From the NCBI GenBank assembly GCA_045598045.1, contig JAZLLG010000002.1, forward strand, positions 6,799 through 70,798: a stretch of DNA of 64,000 bases. Reading direction: 5' to 3'. Below are positions 57,293-64,000 of this stretch, piece by piece (positions within the stretch are counted from its first letter, which is position 1; each line of letters begins with the position of its first letter). This stretch comes from RGIG3528 sp045598045 (GTDB lineage Bacteria > Bacillota > Clostridia > Lachnospirales > Lachnospiraceae). The notes below the pieces were generated by a model. That model had not been told where the DNA came from, made no database searches, and saw nothing but the letters and a program-made list of their open reading frames with translations. A program made the translations under genes and the position numbers.

Positions 57293-58360
57293 ATGGCAGT
57301 TAAAGTTGCAATTAATGGATTTGGTCGTATCGGTCGTCTTGCTTTCAGACAGATGTTCGGCGCAGAAGGCTACGAAGTAGTAGCTATCAATGACCTCACA
57401 AGCCCCGCTATGCTTGCTGACTTACTTAAGTATGATACAGCACAGGGTGGATATTGTGGTAAGATTGGTGAAAACCTTCACACAGTATCTTCTAAGGAGC
57501 CCATCTTCGAGGAAGACGGAAAGACAATCAAGGTTCCCGGCTCTATCACAGTAGACGGAAAAGAAATCACAATCTACGCTATGCCTAAGGCTGCTGATCT
57601 TCCTTGGGGAGAAATCGGCGTTGACGTTGTTCTTGAGTGCACAGGCTTCTACTGCTCAAAGGAAAAGTCACAGGCTCATATCGATGCAGGCGCAAAGAAA
57701 GTTGTTATTTCCGCACCCGCTGGTAACGACCTTCCTACAATCGTATTCTCAGTTAACGAGAAGACACTTACAAAGAATGACACAATCATTTCCGCAGCAT
57801 CCTGCACAACAAACTGCTTAGCACCTATGGCTAAGGCTCTCAATGATTATGCTCCCATCCAGTCCGGTATCATGAGCACAATTCATGCTTACACAGGCGA
57901 TCAGATGATTCTCGACGGTCCTCACAGAAAGGGCGATATGAGAAGAGCACGTGCAGGCGCAGCTAACATCGTTCCCAACAGCACAGGCGCTGCAAAGGCT
58001 ATCGGCCTTGTTATCCCTGAGCTCAACGGCAAGCTTATCGGCTCCGCACAGAGAGTTCCTGTTCCGACAGGTTCCACAACAATCCTTACAGCTGTTGTTA
58101 AAGGCAAAGACATCACAAAGGATGGCATCAATGCAGCTATGAAGGCTCAGGCTTCTCAGTCCTTCGGTTACAACGAGGATCCTATCGTTTCTTCAGACGT
58201 TATCGGTATGAGATTCGGTTCCCTTTTCGATGCTACTCAGACAATGGTTTCCAAGATTGATGAGGATACATACCAGGTACAGGTTGTTTCATGGTATGAC
58301 AACGAGAACTCCTATACAAGCCAGATGGTTCGTACAATCAAGTACTTCGCAGAAATCTAA
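57293..58360 (+). CDS. gapA: Glyceraldehyde-3-phosphate dehydrogenase, type I
   Basis: NAD-dependent glycolytic enzyme. The 355-residue protein has VAINGFGRIGRLAFR, catalytic Cys171 in SCTTNC, His198 in STIHAYTGDQ, and the C-terminal SWYDNENSYTSQMVRT. It is about 15-20 residues longer than most, the extra lying before the Cys. Very regular codon use (GCT/GCA, ACA, GTT, AAG) suggests high expression, as for pgk and tpiA after it. Ribosome site AGGAGG (57280-57285). Confidence 0.97.
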   Translation: MAVKVAINGFGRIGRLAFRQMFGAEGYEVVAINDLTSPAMLADLLKYDTAQGGYCGKIGENLHTVSSKEPIFEEDGKTIKVPGSITVDGKEITIYAMPKAADLPWGEIGVDVVLECTGFYCSKEKSQAHIDAGAKKVVISAPAGNDLPTIVFSVNEKTLTKNDTIISAASCTTNCLAPMAKALNDYAPIQSGIMSTIHAYTGDQMILDGPHRKGDMRRARAGAANIVPNSTGAAKAIGLVIPELNGKLIGSAQRVPVPTGSTTILTAVVKGKDITKDGINAAMKAQASQSFGYNEDPIVSSDVIGMRFGSLFDATQTMVSKIDEDTYQVQVVSWYDNENSYTSQMVRTIKYFAEI

Positions 58361-58380
58361 TTGGCAATTGGGACTTAAAT

Positions 58381-58414
58381 GGGGTCCGGTCTTTGGACCG
58401 GGCCCCTTATTTTA
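58381..58414 (+). terminator. Hairpin between gapA and pgk
   Basis: An 11-pair stem (GGGGTCCGGTC with GACCGGGCCCC, one G-T pair) with a TTTG loop precedes TTATTTTAT. It may end or attenuate gapA transcripts before pgk. Confidence 0.75.
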
Positions 58415-58438
58415 TAATTATAAGGAGAACAAACTATT

Positions 58439-59650
58439 ATGGGTTTAAACAAGAAGTCAATTGATGACATCAATGTAAAGGGCCGCAGAGTCCTTGTTCG
58501 TTGCGATTTCAACGTTCCGCTTATCGACGGAAAGATTACTGACGAAACAAGAATTGACGCAGCACTTCCTACAATCAAGAAGCTTATCAACGATGGCGGC
58601 AAAGTAATCCTTTGCTCACATCTCGGTAAGGTTAAGGATGGCCCCAATGATAATGAAAGCCTTGCTCCTGTAGCTGTTAAGCTTGCAGAAAAGCTCGGCA
58701 AAGAAGTTAAGTTCATTAACGACTGGAACGTTACAGGCGCTGATGCTACAGCAGCAGTTGCAGCTATGAAGGACGGAGACGTTATCCTTCTTCAGAACAC
58801 ACGTTTCCGTGGTAAAGAAGAAACAAAGAACGGTGAAGAGTTCTCTAAGGAACTTGCAGACCTTGCTGATGATTATGTATGTGATGCATTCGGTTCAGCT
58901 CACAGAGCACATGCTTCCGTTGCAGGCGTTACAGAGTTCATCAGAAAGAAAGGTGGCAACAATGTTGTTGGTTACCTTATGCAGAAAGAAATCGAGTTCC
59001 TCGGCAACGCAGTAAACGATCCTAAGCGTCCTTTCGTTGCTATTCTCGGTGGCTCTAAGGTTTCTTCAAAGATTTCCGTTATCGACAATCTCCTCGAGAA
59101 GGTTGATACACTCATCATCGGCGGCGGCATGGCTTACACATTCATGAAGGCTCTCGGTGAAGAAGTTGGTAAGTCTCTTCTTGAAGAGGACTACCTCGAC
59201 TATGCTAAGGATATGATGGCTAAGGCTGAAAAGAACGGCGTTAAGCTTCTTATCCCCATTGATACCGTTGTTGCTAAGGAATTCTCAAATGACGTTCCTT
59301 TCCACACAGTAGGCAGAGGTCAGATTGCAGCTGACGAAGAAGGTCTTGATATCGGTGAGAAGACAAGAGAGCTTTATGCTAACGCTATCAAGGATGCAAA
59401 GACAGTTGTTTGGAACGGACCTATGGGCGTTTTCGAAATGTCCAACTTTGCAAAGGGTACAATCGCAGTAGCAGAAGCACTTGCAAACATCGATGCTACA
59501 ACAATCATCGGCGGCGGCGATTCTGCAGCAGCTGTTAACCAGCTCGGCTTCGGCGACAAGATGACACATATTTCCACAGGCGGCGGCGCATCTCTCGAAT
59601 TCCTTGAAGGCAAGGAACTTCCCGGCGTAGCAGCAGCTGACGACAAATAG
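58439..59650 (+). CDS. pgk: Phosphoglycerate kinase
   Basis: Glycolytic enzyme making ATP from 1,3-bisphosphoglycerate. The 403-residue protein has RVLVRCDFNVPL, DLADDYVCDAFGSAHRAHASV, ILGGSKVSSKI and the C-terminal nucleotide block IIGGGDSAAAV near the end. Length is normal. AAGGAG lies at 58422-58427, with fairly long spacing to the ATG. It is followed by tpiA after 22 bases and shares the highly regular codon use of gapA. Confidence 0.97.
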   Translation: MGLNKKSIDDINVKGRRVLVRCDFNVPLIDGKITDETRIDAALPTIKKLINDGGKVILCSHLGKVKDGPNDNESLAPVAVKLAEKLGKEVKFINDWNVTGADATAAVAAMKDGDVILLQNTRFRGKEETKNGEEFSKELADLADDYVCDAFGSAHRAHASVAGVTEFIRKKGGNNVVGYLMQKEIEFLGNAVNDPKRPFVAILGGSKVSSKISVIDNLLEKVDTLIIGGGMAYTFMKALGEEVGKSLLEEDYLDYAKDMMAKAEKNGVKLLIPIDTVVAKEFSNDVPFHTVGRGQIAADEEGLDIGEKTRELYANAIKDAKTVVWNGPMGVFEMSNFAKGTIAVAEALANIDATTIIGGGDSAAAVNQLGFGDKMTHISTGGGASLEFLEGKELPGVAAADDK

Positions 59651-59672
59651 AATCATCGTAAAGGAAAATACT

Positions 59673-60419
59673 ATGAGAAAAAAGATTATTGCAGGCAACT
59701 GGAAGATGAATATGACACCTTCACAGGCCGTAGCACTTTGTGCAGAACTTAAGGACCTTGTAAAGAACGATGATGTTGATGTTGTTTACTGTGTTCCCGC
59801 TATCGACATCGTTCCCGTTGTTGAGGCTGTTAAGGGCACAAACGTACAGGTTGGCGCTGAAAACATGTATTTCGAAGAGAAGGGAGCTTTCACAGGCGAA
59901 ATCTCCGCTGCTATGCTCGTAGATGCAGGCGTTAAGTACGTTATCATCGGTCACTCCGAGAGAAGAGATTACTTCAAGGAGTGCGACTGCCTTCTTAACA
60001 AGAAAGTTAAGAAAGCTTTCGAAGCAGGTCTTACACCCATCCTTTGCTGTGGTGAAACACTTGAGCAGAAAGAAATGGGCGTTACAATGGACTGGATCAG
60101 ACTTCAGATTAAGTCAGACCTTGACGGTGTAACAGCCGATCAGGTTAAGAATATGGTTATCGCTTACGAACCCATCTGGGCTATCGGTACAGGAAAGACT
60201 GCTACCACAGAACAGGCTGAGGAAGTTTGTAAGGGTATCCGTGACTGCATCGCAGAAATCTATGATGCAGCTACAGCAGAAGCAGTTCGTATTCAGTACG
60301 GCGGCTCTGTAAATGCAGGAAATGCAGCTGAGCTCTTTGCACAGCCCGACATTGACGGCGGTCTTGTTGGCGGAGCTTCATTAAAAGCAGATTTCGGCAA
60401 GATTGTAAACTACAAGTAG
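59673..60419 (+). CDS. tpiA: Triosephosphate isomerase
   Basis: Interconverts dihydroxyacetone phosphate and glyceraldehyde-3-phosphate. The 248-residue TIM-barrel protein has AGNWKMN, His94 in IIGHSERR, catalytic Glu166 in AYEPIWAIGTGK, and the late phosphate loops YGGSVNAGN and LVGGASLKA. Standard length. A terminator hairpin follows before gpmI. Confidence 0.97.
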   Translation: MRKKIIAGNWKMNMTPSQAVALCAELKDLVKNDDVDVVYCVPAIDIVPVVEAVKGTNVQVGAENMYFEEKGAFTGEISAAMLVDAGVKYVIIGHSERRDYFKECDCLLNKKVKKAFEAGLTPILCCGETLEQKEMGVTMDWIRLQIKSDLDGVTADQVKNMVIAYEPIWAIGTGKTATTEQAEEVCKGIRDCIAEIYDAATAEAVRIQYGGSVNAGNAAELFAQPDIDGGLVGGASLKADFGKIVNYK

Positions 60420-60426
60420 TCTTTTG

Positions 60427-60455
60427 TGGGAGGGGCTAAACCCCTCCCATTTAAG
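60427..60455 (+). terminator. Terminator after tpiA
   Basis: A perfect 9-base stem (TGGGAGGGG with CCCCTCCCA) with a 5-base loop; the T-run after it is short. Confidence 0.7.
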
Positions 60456-60490
60456 CTTTAAAAAAGATTGACGATCCGGAAAGGAACAAC

Positions 60491-62014
60491 ATGAAAAAAC
60501 CTACAGTTCTCTTAATACTTGATGGCTACGGCGAGAATGAAAAGACAGAAGGAAATGCCATAGCTCTTGCAAAAACACCTGTTATGGACAAGCTTAAGAA
60601 AGAGTGCCCTTACGTACAGGGACAGGCCTCCGGAAACTTCGTCGGACTTCCCGACGGACAGATGGGCAACTCGGAAGTCGGACACACAAACATGGGTGCA
60701 GGACGTATCGTGTACCAGATGCTTGTTAAGATTACAAAAGACATTGAAAGCGGAGAATTCTTCAAGAAGCCCGCTCTTGTTGACTGCATGAATGCAGCTA
60801 AAAACGGAAATAAGGCACTTCACCTTATGGGACTTGTTTCTCCGGGTGGAGTACATTCACATATTACACATATTTACGGCCTTCTTCAGATGGCAAAGCA
60901 GTTCGGAATCGAGAAGGTATATCTTCATGCTTTCCTCGACGGACGTGATGTTCCGCCCGCATCCGCTGCAGATGATATGGAAGAAGTAGTAAAGAAGATG
61001 AAAGAAATCGGTGTCGGTAAGGTTGCAACAATTGCCGGACGTTTCTATGCCATGGACAGAGACAACATCTGGGATCGTGTTGAGAAAGCATACTCCGCAA
61101 TGGTTTACGGTGAAGGCGTTCAGGAAACAGACCCCGTACAGGCAATCAGAAATTCCTACGCAAACGGCAAGACAGACGAGTTTATGCTTCCTACCGTTGT
61201 TGACAAAGAAGGCATGATTAAAGACGGCGATTCAGTCGTATTCTTCAACTTCCGTCCCGACCGTGCAAGACAGATTACAAGAAGCTTTGTTGATCCTGAT
61301 TTCAAAGGCTTTGAAAGAAAGAACGGTTTCTTCCCTCTGAACTTCGTATGCATGGCACAGTATGACGCAGAAATGCCAAATGTGTCGGTAGCTTATCCTC
61401 CCGAAGCTCTCACAATGACTTTCGGTGAGTTCCTTGCAAAGAAGGGACTTAAGCAGTTAAGAATAGCAGAAACACAGAAATATGCTCACGTTACATTTTT
61501 CTTCAACGGCGGCGAAGAGAAGCAGTTTGAAGGCGAAGACAGAATTCTTGTTGATTCACCCAAGATTGCAACATTCGATCTTCAGCCTGAGATGAGCCTT
61601 CCCGGAGTTTGCGAAAAGCTTTGCGAAGCAATCCGCTCACTCAAATATGATGTAATCATTTGTAACTTCGCCAATCCCGACATGGTTGGTCATACAGGCA
61701 TCATGGAAGCTGCTGTTAAGGCCATTGAAGCTGTTGATGAGAGCCTTGGAAAGACTGTTGAAGCCGTTAAGGAAGTCGGCGGACAGATGTTCGTGTGTGC
61801 CGATCATGGTAACGCAGAACAGCTCCTTGATGAGAAGGGAGAGCCTTGGACCGCTCACACAACAAACCCTGTTCCTTTCATCATTGTGAACGCAGATCCT
61901 TCCTACAAGCTTAAGGAAGGCGGCTGCCTTGCAAACATCATTCCCACAATGATTGATATGATGGGCCTTGAAAAGCCTGCGGAAATGACAGCTGAGTCAC
62001 TTCTCTTGAAATGA
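60491..62014 (+). CDS. gpmI: 2,3-bisphosphoglycerate-independent phosphoglycerate mutase
   Basis: Mn-dependent mutase converting 3- to 2-phosphoglycerate. The 507-residue protein has the metal motif LILDGYG (Asp11), the phosphorylated Ser61 in MGNSEVGH, FLDGRDVPP, NFRPDRARQ and the C-terminal CADHGNAEQ metal site. It closes the glycolytic run gapA-pgk-tpiA-gpmI; enolase is not in the window. Ribosome site AAAGGAA (60480-60486). Confidence 0.96.
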   Translation: MKKPTVLLILDGYGENEKTEGNAIALAKTPVMDKLKKECPYVQGQASGNFVGLPDGQMGNSEVGHTNMGAGRIVYQMLVKITKDIESGEFFKKPALVDCMNAAKNGNKALHLMGLVSPGGVHSHITHIYGLLQMAKQFGIEKVYLHAFLDGRDVPPASAADDMEEVVKKMKEIGVGKVATIAGRFYAMDRDNIWDRVEKAYSAMVYGEGVQETDPVQAIRNSYANGKTDEFMLPTVVDKEGMIKDGDSVVFFNFRPDRARQITRSFVDPDFKGFERKNGFFPLNFVCMAQYDAEMPNVSVAYPPEALTMTFGEFLAKKGLKQLRIAETQKYAHVTFFFNGGEEKQFEGEDRILVDSPKIATFDLQPEMSLPGVCEKLCEAIRSLKYDVIICNFANPDMVGHTGIMEAAVKAIEAVDESLGKTVEAVKEVGGQMFVCADHGNAEQLLDEKGEPWTAHTTNPVPFIIVNADPSYKLKEGGCLANIIPTMIDMMGLEKPAEMTAESLLLK

Positions 62015-62021
62015 ACTAAAC

Positions 62022-62050
62022 TTGACGTCACCACGTATATATAGTATACT
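62022..62050 (+). promoter_or_regulatory. Promoter of leader RNA before the subtilisin gene
   Basis: TTGACG (62022-62027) and TATACT (62045-62050) are 17 bases apart. Confidence 0.7.
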
Positions 62051-62102
62051 GCCTTCAACGTTTTATTAACGAGTAAATATGTTGAAAGTAATGGTGGATT
62101 AA

Positions 62103-62192
62103 ATGGTGGAAGTGCTTATCTTTTATACATTAGCGTACAGACAGAAGGGTGCTTCTTTTTGCTACATAAACGATATTGGCAGTCGGTTTTGA
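62103..62192 (+). CDS. Possible 29-residue leader peptide
   Basis: ATG 62103 begins a 29-codon frame (MVEVLIFYTLAYRQKG...GSRF) whose stop lies inside the 5' arm of the terminator. It begins right after the stop of a 7-codon frame (MLKVMVD, 62079-62102), with GGTGGA at 62093-62098 as a possible ribosome site. A ribosome translating it would disturb the terminator hairpin. Confidence 0.35.
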   Translation: MVEVLIFYTLAYRQKGASFCYINDIGSRF

Positions 62193-62232
62193 CAATCACG
62201 TAATAAGTGATTACAAAAGCGACTGTTTTTTT
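62180..62232 (+). terminator. Leader terminator upstream of the protease gene
   Basis: CAGTCG/CGACTG, TTTTG/CAAAA and AATCAC/GTGATT form a long interrupted stem, followed by seven T. Confidence 0.8.
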
Positions 62233-62353
62233 GTTAATTTCGGGTAATGACACATGGGGATGTCTGCATTCGATATCTGAAATAGAAAATCATGAAATGT
62301 ATACTGATTGTGATGTGTGCCATTCATGTAAAATAAACATACCAGGAGGATTT

Positions 62354-64000
62354 ATGAGAGGTTTAAAAAAGTTCGTCAGAAAACTGACGCCAAAGACAGC
62401 TAGACTTTGTGAAAGAATGTTACCGGGCATTCTTGTTATTGCCTTGCTGATTTCACTGTTATCACCTGCCAATGTTTATGCATTGGATTTAAGGAATGCT
62501 GAGGAATATTCGTATGCACTTTCGGATGTTTCACAAGGAGGGAGACTTCTTGTTAAAAGAACACCTGACTATTCGGAGTCTGAAGAAATTATTTACTATG
62601 ATGATACGGATGAAAATGCATGCTTCATTATAGACAAAACAGATTCTTTTATTGTCCCTAAGTATGATGCAGAGATATTTGATATCATTAAGAACAGAAC
62701 CACAGCCGATATAATCTCAGGTTCTGATACTTTAGGCATCTCAAGGATTGAGAAGGATTCCGAAAGTTCACTGTCCGGAAAAATTGATGTAAGACTCAAG
62801 GACAATCTTAAGGACGAACTTGTGTACAAGAAACATCAGGACCTCGTAACCTTGAAGAAATCCGTGTCAAAAAAGATTTCAGGAGGAGTCTCAGTAATTA
62901 ATGCTACCAGAACGGATGCTTCAAAGCTTCTTGAAGACAGTTCTGTGATTGCGATTGAGATAGACTGTGAGATTCAGTCACTAGGTTACGGTGATTATGA
63001 CTTTTCTAACGATACCTATGAAAACAATGCATGGGCTTATGAACTTGTCAATGCCGTATGTCTGTCCCCTGAAGGAAGATACGGGAAGGATATCCGTGTC
63101 GTAATTCTTGATACGGCTGTTAATGCGGAAACTGTTCCGGTAAAGGAGCAGGTGTCTTTTGTTTCGGACGAAATAAATGGAACTGACGGGCTTCATGGTA
63201 CTTATGTTGCAAATATAATAAGACGAATGCTCCCTGAAGCAGAACTGTACAGTGCCGCCGTTCTTGATGAAAACGGAAAGGGCTACTACAGCACGCTTAT
63301 TGCAGGCCTTGAGTGGGCGGTGGAAAAGAAGGCAGACATAGTTGTAATGAGCCTGGGAGGTGAATACTACTCCGGAATACTCCGTGACGCCGTACTGGAA
63401 GCTTATTACAGGGACATAACACTCATTTCTGCCGCAGGAAACGGCAGAAAGCTCCTTTTTCCTGCAGGATACGAGGAGGTTATCTCCGTCGGTGCCGTTG
63501 ATTCGGAAGGGAAAATAAGATACAGATACACAGATGCAGCAGGAACAGATGCAGCAGGAACAGATGTTTACGCGGACATATATGCTCCCGAGAACGTGTA
63601 CGGCCTCAACGGCACAAGCAGTGCTGCAGCCTTTACCGCAGGACTTGCCGGAATGCTCCTTTCATGGAACACGGAACTGAGTTCCGAACAGGTGAAGGCA
63701 CTTTTCATGAATACCGGAAAGCGGGAAGGAAAGGAATATTCACTTATAAATCTTGAAGAGTGCTTTATGAATTCCGAGAGCCCGGTATATACAAGACTTG
63801 CGTATGCGGGTATGTCACTCTCCGAGATAACGGAGATAAATGACGAAGTTGATTATGAACTGATGGAGCAGAGGGTCCAGACGAGTCCGGGCTTTTACGA
63901 GGCAACCGTATGCACCAAGTGTGGCGGTTCGATGTTCCTTCAGGATAAATCGGGTCATACAAGCTCGGGACATCTTGTATACTATAAATGCACTGACTGC
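62354..64000 (+). CDS. Secreted subtilisin-like serine protease (partial, runs off the window)
   Basis: The frame is open from ATG 62354 to the window edge (549 codons). It has AGGAGG (62344-62349) as ribosome site. A basic N-terminus and hydrophobic segment (MLPGILVIALLISLLS, cleavage likely after VYA near 44) indicate export. Residues about 45-215 are a prodomain-like region. The S8 catalytic residues are visible: Asp253 (VVILDTA), His281 (GLHGTYVA), oxyanion Asn363 (SAAGNG) and Ser422 (GTSSAAAF). After the protease domain comes a section with two cysteine pairs (VCTKCGG and YKCTDC) that looks like a zinc ribbon or disulfide knot; more may lie beyond the edge. Cell-surface or secreted peptidase; target unknown. 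Confidence 0.85.
   Translation, partial: MRGLKKFVRKLTPKTARLCERMLPGILVIALLISLLSPANVYALDLRNAEEYSYALSDVSQGGRLLVKRTPDYSESEEIIYYDDTDENACFIIDKTDSFIVPKYDAEIFDIIKNRTTADIISGSDTLGISRIEKDSESSLSGKIDVRLKDNLKDELVYKKHQDLVTLKKSVSKKISGGVSVINATRTDASKLLEDSSVIAIEIDCEIQSLGYGDYDFSNDTYENNAWAYELVNAVCLSPEGRYGKDIRVVILDTAVNAETVPVKEQVSFVSDEINGTDGLHGTYVANIIRRMLPEAELYSAAVLDENGKGYYSTLIAGLEWAVEKKADIVVMSLGGEYYSGILRDAVLEAYYRDITLISAAGNGRKLLFPAGYEEVISVGAVDSEGKIRYRYTDAAGTDAAGTDVYADIYAPENVYGLNGTSSAAAFTAGLAGMLLSWNTELSSEQVKALFMNTGKREGKEYSLINLEECFMNSESPVYTRLAYAGMSLSEITEINDEVDYELMEQRVQTSPGFYEATVCTKCGGSMFLQDKSGHTSSGHLVYYKCTDC
63530..63566 (+). repeat. 15-base tandem repeat inside the protease gene
   Basis: ACAGATGCAGCAGGA occurs twice in tandem (63530-63559) followed by a partial third copy, coding TDAAG repeats in a surface loop. 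It may vary in copy number. Confidence 0.75.

Larger units (their letters stand above)
62057..62232 (+). ncRNA. Short leader transcript, possible attenuator
   Basis: The stretch between gpmI and the protease gene (62015-62353) holds a promoter, two back-to-back short frames, and a strong terminator about 175 bases later. The transcript would end in the terminator unless read through to the protease. I could not match it to a known riboswitch class. The rest of the gap (62233-62343) shows only a weak possible second promoter (TTGTGA 62308-62313 and TAAAAT 62329-62334, 15 bases apart). Confidence 0.45.

Overview
The window looks like a chromosomal segment of an anaerobic, Gram-positive (monoderm) Clostridia member, most likely a gut or rumen Lachnospiraceae of the Butyrivibrio kind. 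The signs are: AT-leaning coding sequence with strong AGGAGG-type ribosome sites and TTGACA/TATAAT promoters; no outer-membrane genes; secreted proteins with long Pro/Thr (PTPTP) linkers; a pectin-active lipoprotein lyase; a short histidyl-tRNA synthetase; and a RqcH homologue. The genus is inference. No rRNA, tRNA, IS element, prophage or CRISPR array was seen.

Layout. 1-2041: a heterodimeric ABC exporter (first subunit cut by the window edge). 2049-2696 (minus): a PilZ c-di-GMP receptor. 2943-6310: argF, two small genes, coaX and dusB. 6464-9307: asd, then a soluble hybrid histidine kinase. 9354-10919 (minus): rpsT then hisS. 11154-14190: comEA-comEC for DNA uptake. 14280-17556: two lipoproteins, a PL11-type rhamnogalacturonan lyase and a NodB deacetylase. 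17663-18529: an Mrp/ApbC ATPase. 18638-24896: three related wall-polymer glycosyltransferases, two of them fusions of a TagF-like and a GT4 domain. 24968-30380: leuS, nfo, a PHP phosphoesterase, a phosphoribosyltransferase-like protein and licD. 30401-33226 (minus): a class A penicillin-binding protein. 33422-37750: potABCD polyamine importer, whose ATPase has a large insertion in its TOBE region. 37797-39506 (minus): a small acidic protein and argH.

39778-51327 is the most unusual part: twelve tightly packed genes for what looks like a divergent Tad/type II secretion-like apparatus. It has a MinD/TadZ-like protein, a TadA-like motor ATPase with an N-terminal membrane anchor, one long membrane protein that could combine TadB and TadC, two paralogous pilin-like proteins, four further single-span small proteins (two of only 44 residues), and two large secreted proteins built from InlB/Flg_new-type repeats. 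It has its own promoter and a strong leader hairpin. No prepilin peptidase or secretin lies nearby.

51399-62014 returns to core functions: rqcH, a small secreted Cys-containing peptide, two COG0523 metallochaperone GTPases (one with a large His/Asp-rich loop, one fused to a YcgQ-like domain), yicC, rpoZ, and the glycolytic series gapA-pgk-tpiA-gpmI. The window ends in a secreted subtilisin-like protease (62354 to the edge). It is preceded by a promoter, tandem short reading frames and a terminator that look like an attenuated leader.

Functional links: the wall genes, LicD and PBP build and decorate the envelope; the Tad-like system and InlB-repeat proteins would act on that surface; PilZ, the hybrid kinase and ComEA/EC suggest regulated surface behaviour and DNA uptake.
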